DNA of 64,000 nt from Aplectana chamaeleonis (lineage: Eukaryota > Nematoda > Chromadorea > Rhabditida > Cosmocercidae): NCBI GenBank assembly GCA_029168955.1, contig JAPDOI010000021.1, forward strand, positions 1,773,501-1,837,500. Direction: 5' to 3'. The notes beneath the pieces are model-generated. The model did not search any database, was not told the origin of the DNA, and was given only the letters and a program-made list of their open reading frames with translations. Made by a program: the position numbers and the translations under genes. Below are positions 8,443-19,381 of the stretch, piece by piece. The stretch's first letter is position 1; each line of letters starts with the position of its first letter.

Positions 8443-11307
8443 TTAATATATTTTTCGTCCAGGGGGGTGGAGTTCCGATACGTCCTCTATGATTCCTGAC
8501 CGCAACTGCTGCTCAAATGTGCTGCAATAATCCTCCCAATGTTTGGGATTAGAGCGGAGCTTAGCATATTGCTGCTCCAACCTGCGTAGTGCGAGAGCCT
8601 TGTTGTCAGGAAGGTGAGGATGATCGGATTTCCAAGGGAACTGGACGTGTATTGAGCCATTTTGGCGTTGTACTGTGTTATAAAAATGCTGAATTACTTC
8701 CGTATCAGTCGTATCGGATTGGTCCGTAGCACCAACCGACTCTAGCCCGAGAAACTCACGGATCATGTGATCCGTATCGTCTTCAGACTTGGTACCTCCT
8801 GCCGACACCGCCGTGAAGTGTACACGGGAAGGTGGTGGCTCACGAAGACCCGATACGACAGGGCCAAGTCGTGTATTAGACTTGACGAGGCCCGACGGAA
8901 GCTGATGGCTTGTATTAAATCCTACCACCTCCCAATAATAATCCATCCCTATGAGAACGTCCACTGGGGCGTCCTTATTATGAGTGGAATTAGAGGGTGG
9001 GTGGGTGGGATCTGTAACTGAAGTAGACGGCACGGATGTGATGACCTTGCGAGTCCATAACTGGAGGTGCATAGGTGTGCCGTACGACTGATTACGGAGT
9101 GTAACCGTTGTCTCGTAAGAGTTTTCGGTGTGCCTGTGCCCACCGAATGTAATAGCTGTTACTGGCTTAGGATTCGTTTGGCGTAAGCCTAGCGAATCTG
9201 CAATATCTTTACGAATGTAGCTGTGCTGAGAACCGCTATCCAAGAAAATATTTAGCAGTTGATCAGCACCTGTATTGTAATTATGAGTGAGAGCGCGGAC
9301 GATCATTAATCGAGGATATTCACCCGAGGACGAAGACTTGCAAACCGCGGTCTTGACCGCCGGTTCGTCGTGAGTGATCGTCCGGACAGTATTCGAATAC
9401 GACACTGTTTCTTCGGCTTCATATTCAACGATGTCGAGGACGTCCGGGCCGTCATCCTCATACTCTGAAACAATGGCTGCATTACGACTGGTATGTGAGC
9501 GTTCAGGACTATGCCTGAATGCGGTTTGAGGGTACGGAGATGAGCTCCGTCCTCTGGAATACTGCCTAGAACGATTAGGCACCTGATTATGCTGTGATCT
9601 ACCCGAGTTCGAGTGTCTGCCCCCCGAATTTTGTCGTGGGCCTGTGCCCGACGACTTTCGCTGGGCAGACGCTCTACTCGAGGAGCGTCCTCGTGATGGA
9701 GTGCGTGACCTATCCTGCCGATGTGGCATCTCTGTTAGGTAACAGAGGGCTGCGTGATGATTGCGGCCACAAATGTGACAGGTTGGTTCACTGCAAGTGT
9801 GACTGAGATGACCTGGATTCAAACATCTCCAACAACGATTGAGCTCTAAAATCCGGTCTCTCCTGTCCCGCACCGCAGAATACTCCCCGCATTTGCGTGC
9901 GTTGTGGCCTGTTCGAAAACAGAACGGACAGCGACGCTCTTGGGAATATTGCGCGCTGCGGGTGGGTGATCGGAAATTTGAATTACGTGAAGATGTATTA
10001 TGTCCGCCACGCGCAGGTGAGCGTGAGCGCGGTTTAGTCTGTGATACTGAAGTGTGGGAGAGAGGGGACGATTGTGGGTCGGTGTCTTCCATCACCTCGA
10101 AGTGGTCAATGACTTGATCCAGTGCTCGAAGCAATTCTTCCACCGTCCAACCGTCGTTCCTTCTGCGAAGTTCTCCAACCTTTTCCCTCGTGCGTGGAGG
10201 GAACTTGGCTCGAACGTTACGCATAGTACCGGTTGAACCGGGATGCTCTCCTCGCTGCCTTAACTGCATCCAAATAGCCTTAATTTTAGCCAGCGTAGTA
10301 CGCTGGGCACTGGGGCTATCTGAAGAATCGGGGAGAAGCGTAAGCTCGTCCCACAACCTGTTGCGGACTATGTCCGATCTGTTATATGTACTATGCAACA
10401 AACTGATAGCTACCATATAGTTCTCGTCCGAGAGTTCAATAGCGGAGACAAGATCCTTGGCGTTTCCCTTGAGCTTGATTTCCAAGTGGAGGAACTTGAT
10501 AGCATTTGGCACGTTGATGTTACTGTGCACCGCGCAAGAGAATAATTCCCAAAATTGGGAGAAGGTAGTCATGTCTCCGTCGAACTCTGGGATGTGCAAC
10601 TCTGGCAGCTTCGCGAATTGTTGCGGGGCTGGACTACAATACTGGTAAGGAACTGTGTTGTAAGAATTATAATTGACTGGTGCTGCATTATAATTGCAGC
10701 CCTGCATGCCACCGCTCGGCATGGGGTACGCCTGAGCCGGGCGACCCGCGGGGTCGCCCGAAGCCGGTGCACTCCACGCAGCCCCGAGCGGCTCACCCGC
10801 AGGTGCGCCGCCTCCGGACTGCTGCTGCACGGTGGAATGCATGACCGAATCGTCAACAACACCAGAAGAATTAACACGCGATCCAGACTTTAACGTATTG
10901 ATTGAATTATAAGCTGAATTATCAGGGAGGGGAACGACAAGCTGCGAAAATGCCGCTTCCATTCCCCCGATGAGGTCGTCGGCCTGGCGGATGAGGTCTT
11001 CCGCCCCAATGGTTACCCAATGGTGCTCGACCTCACCCTCCACGACGGCTTCCCCATCCCGACGCATTTCACAAACGTTGTTCTGAGCAAGCGTCAGCCT
11101 GTCCCTGAGGGTTGCAATAGCCTTGGTAAAATCCAAAATGGAACCAAGGAGCGCTTGTTTGCGCTCTGAAATAAAAATGATTCGATCACCTACCTGACGG
11201 TCCGGGTCCAGCCGCTCTAGCATCGTGCGATCGAACGTACCCAATTTGTCCTTGAGCGCGTGGGCCGCCTTCGTCATCATGCCTTTGTATTGACCCATTT
11301 CCGACAT
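8443..11307 (-). CDS. BEL Gag-protease polyprotein (954 residues)
   Basis: The longest credible reading frame in the window. After an N-terminal alpha-helical region and a Pro/Gln/Gly-rich linker comes a DUF1759-type Gag core (ELHIPEFDGD, LHLEIKLKGNA, about residues 235-400). Three zinc knuckles follow (about residues 458-520: CPFCFRTGHNARKC, CWRCLNPGHLSHTC, CHICGRNHHAALC) and then an Arg/Ser-rich tract. Next is an aspartic protease (FLDSGSQHSYI at about residue 685, VDVLIGMDYYW). The C-terminus begins the RT upstream region. The frame ends at TAA (8445-8443), after which RT continues in the same phase, so the stop is probably a point mutation, although readthrough is possible. The start is the first Met after the leader; a second Met lies three codons on. 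Confidence 0.9.
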   Translation of the reverse strand: MSEMGQYKGMMTKAAHALKDKLGTFDRTMLERLDPDRQVGDRIIFISERKQALLGSILDFTKAIATLRDRLTLAQNNVCEMRRDGEAVVEGEVEHHWVTIGAEDLIRQADDLIGGMEAAFSQLVVPLPDNSAYNSINTLKSGSRVNSSGVVDDSVMHSTVQQQSGGGAPAGEPLGAAWSAPASGDPAGRPAQAYPMPSGGMQGCNYNAAPVNYNSYNTVPYQYCSPAPQQFAKLPELHIPEFDGDMTTFSQFWELFSCAVHSNINVPNAIKFLHLEIKLKGNAKDLVSAIELSDENYMVAISLLHSTYNRSDIVRNRLWDELTLLPDSSDSPSAQRTTLAKIKAIWMQLRQRGEHPGSTGTMRNVRAKFPPRTREKVGELRRRNDGWTVEELLRALDQVIDHFEVMEDTDPQSSPLSHTSVSQTKPRSRSPARGGHNTSSRNSNFRSPTRSAQYSQERRCPFCFRTGHNARKCGEYSAVRDRRDRILELNRCWRCLNPGHLSHTCSEPTCHICGRNHHAALCYLTEMPHRQDRSRTPSRGRSSSRASAQRKSSGTGPRQNSGGRHSNSGRSQHNQVPNRSRQYSRGRSSSPYPQTAFRHSPERSHTSRNAAIVSEYEDDGPDVLDIVEYEAEETVSYSNTVRTITHDEPAVKTAVCKSSSSGEYPRLMIVRALTHNYNTGADQLLNIFLDSGSQHSYIRKDIADSLGLRQTNPKPVTAITFGGHRHTENSYETTVTLRNQSYGTPMHLQLWTRKVITSVPSTSVTDPTHPPSNSTHNKDAPVDVLIGMDYYWEVVGFNTSHQLPSGLVKSNTRLGPVVSGLREPPPSRVHFTAVSAGGTKSEDDTDHMIREFLGLESVGATDQSDTTDTEVIQHFYNTVQRQNGSIHVQFPWKSDHPHLPDNKALALRRLEQQYAKLRSNPKHWEDYCSTFEQQLRSGIIEDVSELHPPGRKIY

Positions 11308-12214
11308 TGTAGCAACAGCAGGATAACTGTCAGTAGAATACCAATTCCCAATTCGATCTCTGAAATGAAGGCTGACCCGAGATGGGTCTTAAAACGTGGT
11401 ATTCGACAGGTCATACGAGGTATACAGGGGGTAAAGATGTGATGAAATATATACTACGACACGTCAAATGACGCAAAATCCGAAATTACGATTCTGGACA
11501 GAAATGAGAAATTACGATTTTGGGGAGAAAATACGAAAATACGATTTTGATGGTGAACTACATATAATGGAGAAATTACGATATAGGATCTGGCAGAAAA
11601 GTATTGTGTTGATGTGAAGAAAGGAATAGTAGCACGTGTATGCAAGAAGGGTGGAATAAATGAGGGAAAATTATTGATTTGAGAGAGTCCGAGTGCGATA
11701 TCGATCCGACATGAATCCCTACAACCAGACACCGAGTGCTGCAGTAAATATGCGATGACGTAATACTGTATGAGAGTGCAACAACCCGTAATATTACCAA
11801 GACTGCATAACTGCATTAAGTACAAGTGGCGCACCAGCTGGTTCAGGATTAGGCGGAAGGGAGTGGGTCCCCGTATAGACCACTGGCGATCCAAGATCGA
11901 ATACCGTCCAAAAACCGGGCTCGGCATCGCTTTTCACTACTCACCAACCGCCTCCATCCCCCACCGGTACGTCCCCCTGGGCCTATTCCGGGTGCGAGTC
12001 CGTCTGCCTAGGGTGGATACGCTTCCGGCGACTGCTAGCCACAATCACACTCACTTTTCACGCATCCCAGGCGAACCGCCCCAGGGGTATGTAAGTTGTC
12101 TGTAGTAATTAACAGGTTGCACACTCTAATTTGCTGTAATAACCCTAGATGTTAAAACCCGCCTAAAATGGGAAGACTGAGGGTTACTAAAGGGTAATTT
12201 AGCATGGAAATTTA
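11308..12214 (-). other. BEL element 5' leader
   Basis: A 0.9-kb untranslated leader between the primer-binding site and gag. The first ~400 nt in element sense are clearly homologous to 56447-56880 of the second element (shared word GACAACTTACATA, and GGGGCGGTTCGCCTGGGATG). It probably includes packaging signals, but none can be assigned. Confidence 0.6.
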
Positions 12215-12227
12215 GCCGTATGCACCA
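12215..12227 (-). promoter_or_regulatory. tRNA primer-binding site
   Basis: In element sense TGGTGCATACGGC directly follows the 5' LTR, and the identical 13-mer follows the LTR of the second element. The first eight bases match the complement of the 3' end of a tRNA-Gly type acceptor (TGGTGCAT). Primer identity is therefore suggested, not proved. Confidence 0.7.
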
Positions 12228-12948
12228 TGTTGCGAATCGGTGGTTGTTTACCCCGGGTCCGACATCATATTGACGTCAGTCCCGTGGGAAACGTCCAGTG
12301 GACTAACAACTAGGATAATGCGACCTGAACTAAATACCCTAGCAAACGACATACTGCAATACGGGGATGTTACTACAACATTACCGCACTCTAGAATGAA
12401 CACCCAATGTCCCCAACTTGGGACTCACTGTACTTATCTATATGCACTCAGACTGTAGTATAACAGCGAAATGTACCCCTCTTGCTTACACAACAGTACA
12501 CCGCTAATTTAGATAATTTATACTCTATAGATATTATGAAGATAAGGGGGAAAGATGGAATTAGATAATATAACAATAGTTCATAGATAAGGACCACACA
12601 TGACCGGAGGAAACCACTGAATTAGCAAAAGAAGACAAACAAGGATTACGGCCGACTAACTGTTCATCAACCCTGCTCATCGCGAGCAGCTGCATCAAAG
12701 AGATGAATTGTAATGTTCTAAAGGCCCTAAGGCCCCACAGCGACGCACTGTACTAGTGACGGAAAAGGAGGTAATCAACAAAAGGAAGAGCAGACGCACC
12801 GGGCCGTGGCAGGAGAGTCGAATCGATATTTTAGGCCACTCGAACCAATCCGGTGTGGGCGGCGCTCGCGTACTGTACTGCCGGCATTCGCTGTGGGACC
12901 GACCGCGCCCGGGCCCTCGTAGGAGCAAAGCATCGCACTTTCGCGACA
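12228..12948 (-). repeat. 5' LTR of the minus-strand BEL element
   Basis: A 721-bp direct repeat of 1610-2330 with about 15 differences. It would hold the promoter for the genomic RNA. It is followed by the target duplication CCTAG. Confidence 0.95.
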
Positions 12949-12960
12949 CCTAGCGTCTAA

Positions 12961-13529
12961 GGCCCCGGTCATAGTCGGTGGATCTACTGAGTCCCACCGG
13001 GTCGATACGCATCGAATTCGTGGAAAACGGGTGTAAAAAAATCAACCCACTGAGTCCCACTGCGACCGTCTGATGCCCACCGCAATCCCCCCGGTCGATA
13101 CTGATGGTTTTCATGCGTACAAGGGCGGGGCCAATGCACCGACTGAGTCCGACTGAGTCCCACTGAGTCCCACTGAGTCCCACCCGGTCGATATAGGTGT
13201 TTTTCACGTGATTTGGGTGCATTTTTTTCGGCCGACTGCGACCTGCCGAGTCCCGCCGCATCTCGACTCTCGCCGTCTGCGCTCTGCTCCACGTACTGCT
13301 GATACGGAAATCAGATTCAGACATGTTGAAAACAAGAAAAATCAGCCACCAAACACGTTCCGATTCACAGCTGAGGTGATAATCGTCACTATCAATTGCG
13401 TGTTTCGCAGAGGAATTGGTTGGTGCTGGGGGCAACCGGACTCAGTGGGACTCAGCAGCTTTTTCCACCTTGGATTCATTCGGACTCAGTCGGACTCAGC
13501 AGGTTTTTCGACGAAGTCTGACCGGGGCC
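12961..13529. mobile_element. Harbinger-like miniature element, copy 1
   Basis: Ends are GGCCCCGGTCA and its complement, flanked by TAA on both sides (12958-12960 and 13530-13532). An inverted, closely related copy lies at 36493-36986, flanked by TCA. A three-base T-N-A duplication and GG-starting ends suggest the PIF/Harbinger group. The interior is full of GGACTCAGT / ACTGAGTCC repeats every ~10 bp. No transposase is present, so it is non-autonomous. Confidence 0.75.
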
Positions 13530-13532
13530 TAA

Positions 13533-14090
13533 TGTCGATGTCTTGCACTCACTATTACTTATCGTGGCAACTCTACCTTTTCGAAAACTAGTTATTCATA
13601 GAAGACCTGCTTTCAGCTGAGAATAAGCTCCTCAAATGGAAATATAGAAAAACGTGGTTCAAAAGTTACGTGGGAGTTTTCGAATTCAGAGGTTAGAAAA
13701 AAAATGAGCGCTTGAATTGGTGTTGAAATCCTAAAAACTCATCAAAAATCACGTTTCACCAGCCCAAAACCTTACGAATTGAAGTGACCTTGATGTACTT
13801 GCACAGTAAAAGAGATATTCACCGCATAAACATATATGCGAGACCAATTAATCATTGAAAGCAGGCTCGACCGTCTGCTGTCGCCGCGCCACATCGCCGC
13901 ACCGCTCGGGGTTGCAATGCGGCGCCGCCTGGCCACGCGGCAGCCGCCGGCGGCGGCCGCTGCCAGATTCTGCCCTAATCAGGTCTAATCGACCCGCCGC
14001 GCCGCCTCGCGGCACCGCGTGATCGATACGGCTGCACACAATGCTGCCGCGCCGCTGCGCGGCGAGACTCTTCGGCCCCTTTAACGCTCG
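13533..14090. other. Unassigned stretch with CG-rich block
   Basis: No gene is supported. From 13870 to 14070 the sequence is rich in GCCGCGCC-type words, like the block at 435-560. Both may be relics of one dispersed repeat. Confidence 0.3.
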
Positions 14091-14300
14091 TTTGCCCGCC
14101 TTTTATTTTGCTGTTAAAGCAGTCAGTAGTCTCCAGAGGTGTCTAGAAAGTACTTTAGAAGCAAAACAAAAGTTAAAAACAGGCTTTCATAGAAATCTCG
14201 TTAGTTGGGGGCGGGAGGACATCAAGCATTAACTTGTTCCTGGGCGTTTTTTATCCAATTTTCACTTATTTTCACTTTAGTGATGCCCAGATCTACCTTT
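14091..14300 (+). repeat. Dispersed repeat shared with 17570-17790
   Basis: About 200 bp clearly resembles 17570-17790 inside a hAT element. Shared features are TTTTATTTTGC, AGTAGTCTC, GAAATCT.GTTA, and CACTTATTTTCACTTT with the same spacing. The family is unknown. Confidence 0.55.
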
Positions 14301-15480
14301 CCACAGGGTCCAGCAGGTGTGGATAGCTTGCCAACGAGTGTTGGTGGGGGGTAGTAAAAATCTTTGAAGGAAAACGAGAAATTAGAAGGGGGATCGTGAA
14401 AATGTCTGGTGAAAAATTATAACATTTCAAAAAATATATACAAAAACGTTGTTGGATTCGTATAAAAGTGGTTTCTGTGAATTAAAAACGAAATCGCCAC
14501 TGCTTGCAACCAAAAAGGAATCAGTTTTAAGTCAATTTAACTGATTTTAGTCCCTATGTGAGCGAAATACGATGTACTACTTCATCACAAAAAATCACTA
14601 TATGACGTACGACCTTCCATCAAAAATCAAAAGTCCAACTCCAAAAAAAGAAACTGAATTCCTCATGTTATTCTCCACAAATTGTCACAGTTTCATTTCC
14701 CAACCCGACTGGTTACAGGAACTCAGGCGAGGTAAGGTGGTGGACTTTGGCAAGTCGCAAGGTTTTTGCTATCACTATCCAACGGGTGGCAACTCTTTAG
14801 CGATAGAATTTTGAACCACCAAGGGTTCATGCTTTGAGGTAATGGGACCGCGTAAAAATTTGCACACAGCTTTTTCTCGGAGCCTCTCAGATTTCTGAAT
14901 TAACTATACATTAATTTTGTAAGGCGACGTAGTTAACGCGCCCTAATCTGAATGCCGCGCCGAAACTACGCAACATCAAATCAAATGTTTCACCCGCCCT
15001 CATAATTTCTTTCTCTCTTATAATGTCGGAGGGCCCTGCACGTACTCGAGGTCGCAGCACCGGCCCTCTTACTCAGAAACGGTGCGAGGCCCGGACACTA
15101 TTTCGGGAAGGGAGCGAGGCCTCGACGCTTCACATTATTGCTGCATTACCCTCATTCTTCGCCCGAGTGGAGGCGAATCCGTATTTTTCAAAATCTTCTA
15201 GGATACTACATGAAAATGACGCCATCAATAAAGCAAAATGGCAATATAATAATTACAACCTTGTATTCATAATACATTTTATAACGCATGCGTAAAATAC
15301 AAGTTATTGCAAAAAAAAACATATTACCATAAAATGCGTCACTAGAAAGCATTCTTCTGGTTTTTATCTACTCGTAAATTTTAGCCCATTGCCCAGGATC
15401 CACGATGAGGTCGCGCATTTGGAGAAGTTATACCCCGCAGCCGCCTTGAGAGTTAGCTGCGAATGTACTATATACTGAAT
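14301..15480. other. No recognisable gene
   Basis: An A/T-rich sequence with one 80-codon frame at 14572-14814 that has no recognisable motif or splice support. I cannot assign anything here. Confidence 0.4.
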
Positions 15481-15603
15481 TCGAACAATCCGACCAAACG
15501 AAGACTTTGGCATTGGCCCGAGTAGCCCATTACGAGGCGGGCTCTCGCCAGGGCAATATCACTTGGGTAACCGCTGCGTCTTCACCATGATCCGGTTATC
15601 AGC

Positions 15604-15693
15604 GATAAAAGTTGGCAAAGTTTTGATGTTCTCGTCGTAGGAGCGTCTCTGGATCGTTGCAATTTTCGAAATTTTTGGACATGGACTGACCAC
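15604..15693 (-). pseudogene. Possible minus-strand ORF fragment split by hAT element A (3' half)
   Basis: Removing hAT element A and one duplication copy brings this fragment next to the minus-strand frame at 19949-19768. The two are in phase except for one base in the C9 run at about 19771-19779. The left part here reads open to a stop at about 15604. The protein is not recognised; it may be a gene fragment or chance. Confidence 0.3.
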
Positions 15694-17210
15694 CACGGGT
15701 GTGCGGCAATTGCCGTTTGCCGATTGCCGTTTGCCGGCCATTTTTGGGGTCTGCCGTTGCCGTTTGCCGAAATTTTCGTCTAAAACAGCAAGTTTTCGGC
15801 AAAATACGTTAAAACAAAAGGATTTGCCCTAATGGCAGTTTTTGCATTGGCCAGCAATTCGAAACTGCTGCAAATAATTATTTTGACTAGTTCCAGCTGA
15901 TGTAATGTGTTATTGTACCCATTAAATTGGCAACTGATGAGAATATAAACTCTCTTATAAACTCTTGACGAAGTAATCAGAGAAGTTCGTTCAAGTTCTA
16001 AGTTGTTTATGAGCCTCCAAATGTCTTTTTTCAATTACCAAACTCTTAACTTCTTAGAAATGCTAAATTTGCAAATAAAACTTTTCCAGAAGCATCCAGA
16101 TTCCTGCAAGTTGCAAGATTACAAAACCAAGTGGTATCAAAGTTGTAGAGTGAAAGCAGCCATTTTAAGGCCGTGTTCACGATAATCGTTGATTTTGAAA
16201 TTCATTGCTGATTAGATTTTTTTGGCCCCCGGGTGGAAGTGAAATGACGAAGAAATCGTGAAAAAAGCATTAGAAGGGCACGAAATTTTCAAACCTCACC
16301 CCGCCTATTAAGTTTTACAGGAACTGTTCGCTGCGACAATAAAATCTTTTGTGGAACCGTCTTTTGCAATGCCCTACTCTCTGTTGCTTCGTACTTTCCT
16401 TCAGACCCTAACGAATACTGTTTTGGCTAGAATATTCCTCCGTTTTTGATTAGCCCCATTTTTTATCGGTGACAACCACCGTGAACATGTTCATCCAATC
16501 AAACAACTAGTCCAGGCCAGGGGTGTGCGGAAATTTTTTAAAAAATTTCAGAAAACAGAAAACAGAAAATCGAGTTAGTCAGAAAACAGAAATCAGAAAA
16601 CAGAAAAGCCAAAACGGCCAGAAAACAGAAAACAGAAATCAGAAAACAGAAAAATTTCAGAAAAAATACTCATTGCGTTTTAAAAAAAATTTCAAGTGGA
16701 GAGAGGATGTAATTCTGAATCCTTTTGCCATACTTAAAATATAATATCCACGGAACTGCACAGATCACCCTGTAAGGCATTGGTAGTAGCAATGTCGCGT
16801 CAATGACGGATATAAGGTCATTAAAGACACGCTGATAGTCTTTGCCGAGAAATAGGCTCAACAACTGATCCTGTCGAGCAGATTCTCGAGTTTTTCTTGA
16901 TTATTCCTTGGCTGCTAATTGGCTGCGACCATGTTGTTCGCGAAATAATCGGGGAACAACCGAGAAAACATGGGTAGTTGAACCAACGGCGGTGTTGACA
17001 TCCAAATCTGACTCAGCAATGCGTCATACACTCCCCTTTGAGAGCATTCTTTCGCGGCTATTTCTCGACGACCATTATTTGACGCCTATTTTGCGGCAAC
17101 CAGCTATTCTCTGAACACGACCTTGTTCTCGGCTACTGCGCCAAAATCAGGCATTTTGTGGTAATTTATCGGCTATTGCTCGGCCAAAACTCTCAGAGAA
17201 CTCACCCGTA

Positions 17211-17394
17211 TGGTAGAACGTCAGCACAATAAGGGTTGCATCCTAGGACAGACATCGGGTTCAGACCCTCGCTGTGTGCAGCAGCTGCTGCGAACAACTA
17301 ACTGCAGCAGCTGCTGACAAGGAGAAGTTGAATTCGTGCTCCTTCCTGGGATGCTACCCCTATTGTGCCAAAGTACTACCCTACGAGTGCGTTA
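17211..17394. repeat. Foldback with CAGCAGCTGCTG core
   Basis: An imperfect inverted repeat. The left arm has TATGGTAGAACGT...GCACAATA...GCATCC and the right arm GGATGCTACCCCTATTGTGC...TACCCTA. The centre contains two CAGCAGCTGCTG blocks around AACAACTAAC. Confidence 0.5.
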
Positions 17395-17569
17395 GCAGGG
17401 TTACCGGTAAAAACGATTGTTGAAATTTTTTATAAGAATGCAGGTTTGGCCATCACAAAAGTAAAAATAAGTGACAAGTTGCATGGAAAACGCACAAAAG
17501 CAAGTAAGAACGGCTAAATGGTAGGTGTACGCACACCCCCAACTAACAGGTTTTTTATAAATGCATATT

Positions 17570-17790
17570 TTCCGCCTTCTATTTTGCCGCTAAAAAAGTT
17601 AGTAGTCTCTCGATGTCTAGCAGCTACTTTAACTGCAGAATAAAAGACGACTAAACAAGCAATTGTAGAAATCTAGTTATTCGTGGGCGGGCTGAGACCC
17701 AGCAATAGCTTGTTTTTGAGCGTTTTTTCTCCGACTTTCCACTTATTTTCACTTTTGTGATGACCAGGCCTACTTCTCAAAAAGATACCA
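17570..17790 (+). repeat. Second copy of the 14091-14300 dispersed repeat
   Basis: It lies inside hAT element B and aligns with 14091-14300 through several shared words, so the element carries a captured or inserted repeat. Confidence 0.5.
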
Positions 17791-18457
17791 CAATCAACTT
17801 TTTTATCGCGAACCCTGCCCTTAACAGCAATCGTACATTGAATACAAATAGTACCTCGTAAAGGACTAAATAAGCTGCGCTGTTCCACAGATCCGGATTT
17901 CGTTCACTTTTTCTGATTTTTTTCTGTTTTTTGCAGGTTTTTCAGAAAACAGAAATCAGAAAACAGAAAGGCCAAAACGGCCAGAAAACAGAAATCAGAA
18001 AACAGAAATTTCCGCACACCCCTGGTCCAGGCCAGAGAATAATGTCACTGGAATACGACGTTTTAGTGCGTTTCTGGCTGTTTCTTCGTAATTTTGGTAA
18101 CACTTGGTTGCCAACGCATTGTTTTGAGTGGAAAACTCGGGAACGAAAATCATCATGAACACTGTTTTTAAACATACAAACCGGTTGAGAACTCGTATAA
18201 ATCGGTCCGCCTATTGTCGGTTGGTGGGCTGATGGTCATAATTGGGACAGGAAATTGATATAATCCGCGAACACTTTGTCCGACTTTTTTTTAGAATTTA
18301 ACAGTGTTCACAGCTGTCATTAGAGGCAAGGTTCAATAATATTTTCGATTTCGAGATCCATAGCTAAAACGAAGAGTTGACTAAATGGCAGGGCTGAATT
18401 TGTTAACAAACGGTGTAAAGAGGAAAAAATGATAATAATTGCAATACATATACTGCC

Positions 18458-18545
18458 CCGAAACTTGAACGTGGTGTGCTCGCCCCACCCACTTCCTCTG
18501 TAGCCACAGGGGAAGTGGTTGGTGCGAACACACCACATTTAAGTT
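18458..18545. repeat. Hairpin of about 35-bp arms
   Basis: The left arm ACTTGAACGTGGTGTGCTCG and right arm CGAACACACCACATTTAAGT flank a core of CACTTCC / GGAAGTG. It may be a small foldback element. Confidence 0.6.
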
Positions 18546-18946
18546 TGGGACCGTTTAGAGCGACTAATTGCTCGCTTTTAGCCGACAATATTGTCTTAGT
18601 AAACCTCGTGCCGGCTTGTAGACCGAATGCACAGAAAGGGAAGGGCCTAGGAGCAGTCCGGCTGGCTAAACGCACTGTACGCGGCGCTCCAGCGGCGACG
18701 TGAGCGCAGCGGCTTTCCGTCGGGTGCGTCGCATGTAACAGTCGAATCGTCATCAGATTCTCTCATTCTGTGCAGTCGATCAACGCTCCTTTCGGAGCTC
18801 TTGATTTCCCGTGGAAATTCGAAATTTGCTTTTATTGTGAGCACTGCATACATCTAGACTAATCTCACTCCACTCCTGTAGCCTCACAAGCGAAACCATA
18901 TCAAGTGAGCAACGAAGAGAATCCTGCGTGTACTACTTGCTACTTA

Positions 18947-19381
18947 CTCGCTATTCATACTTTTGCGATTGTGGCGAATGCCGCTTTTTGAGCAACGGCT
19001 AAACCGGTGTTCGGGAATGCTAAGAATTTAATTGGCGGTTGACAACTGACTACTTCCCATATGAGAATGCTGGTAAAATGTTCGGATAGGTCATGGAGGT
19101 CGGACGGAACTAGTTATGGTACGGTAAAACGCGGCAAATGCCTCTATGGCGGCATTAATGATCTAGACCATTATCTTCGCCTTAGCGGCGTTTGCCGCGT
19201 TCTATCATATATGCACCGGTTTTCGTCGGGGATCCAATGCCGATCTGGGCATTCTACCAGCATTCTCATGTGCAAAGGAGTCCGTTGTCAACCTCCACCT
19301 AAATTCTTAGCGTTCCTTGACAGGTTTCACCACTGCTCAAAAAGCGGCATTTGCCGCAATCGCAAAAGTATGAAAAGCGAG
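18947..19381. mobile_element. Palindromic miniature element with TTA duplication
   Basis: Ends CTCGCTATTCATACTTTTGCG and CGCAAAAGTATGAAAAGCGAG are inverted. TTA flanks both sides (18944-18946 and 19382-19384). Long arms continue inward (GAATGCTAAGAATTTA / TAAATTCTTAGCGTTC). The 109-codon frame across it is a by-product of the fold. It lies inside hAT element A. Confidence 0.65.

Larger units (their letters stand above)
1610..12948 (-). mobile_element. BEL/Pao LTR retrotransposon, complete but disabled
   Basis: This is an 11.3-kb element running on the minus strand. It has two 721-bp LTRs (1610-2330 and 12228-12948) that begin TG and end CA in element sense and differ by about 15 hand-counted substitutions (about 2%). 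The 5-bp duplication CCTAG flanks it exactly (1605-1609 and 12949-12953). In element order it holds the 5' LTR, a primer-binding site, a 0.9-kb leader, gag, aspartic protease, reverse transcriptase, RNase H, integrase, a third ORF, a purine tract and the 3' LTR. The domain order and DUF1759-type Gag place it in BEL/Pao. Pol carries at least two in-frame stops and several frameshifts, so this copy cannot make full-length Pol in one frame. Confidence 0.95.
16518..18024. mobile_element. hAT-type element B
   Basis: Ends CAGGGGTGTGCGGAAATTT and complement are flanked by the perfect 8-bp duplication GTCCAGGC (16510-16517 and 18025-18032). Runs of CAGAAAACAGAAATCAGAAA lie just inside both ends (16548-16655 and 17940-18010) as subterminal repeats. 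It is about 1.5 kb with no transposase, hence non-autonomous. Inside is a small palindrome (17211-17394) and the dispersed repeat also found at 14091-14300. Confidence 0.85.
16169..18167. mobile_element. TTAA-flanked miniature element, interrupted by hAT B
   Basis: The left end GGCCGTGTTCACGATAAT follows TTAA (16165-16168); the right end ATCATGAACACTGTT precedes TTAA (18168-18171). Its interior matches the copy at 35090-35478 closely on both sides of hAT element B, so the two outer pieces are one element opened by a later insertion. TTAA flanks suggest piggyBac-type mobilisation. No ORF is supported. Confidence 0.75.

Noticed and set aside
17216..17290. tRNA-like or SINE promoter (GGTTCAGACCC resembling a B box)
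   Set aside because: The B-box match is partial, no proper cloverleaf can be drawn, and the segment lies in a palindrome.
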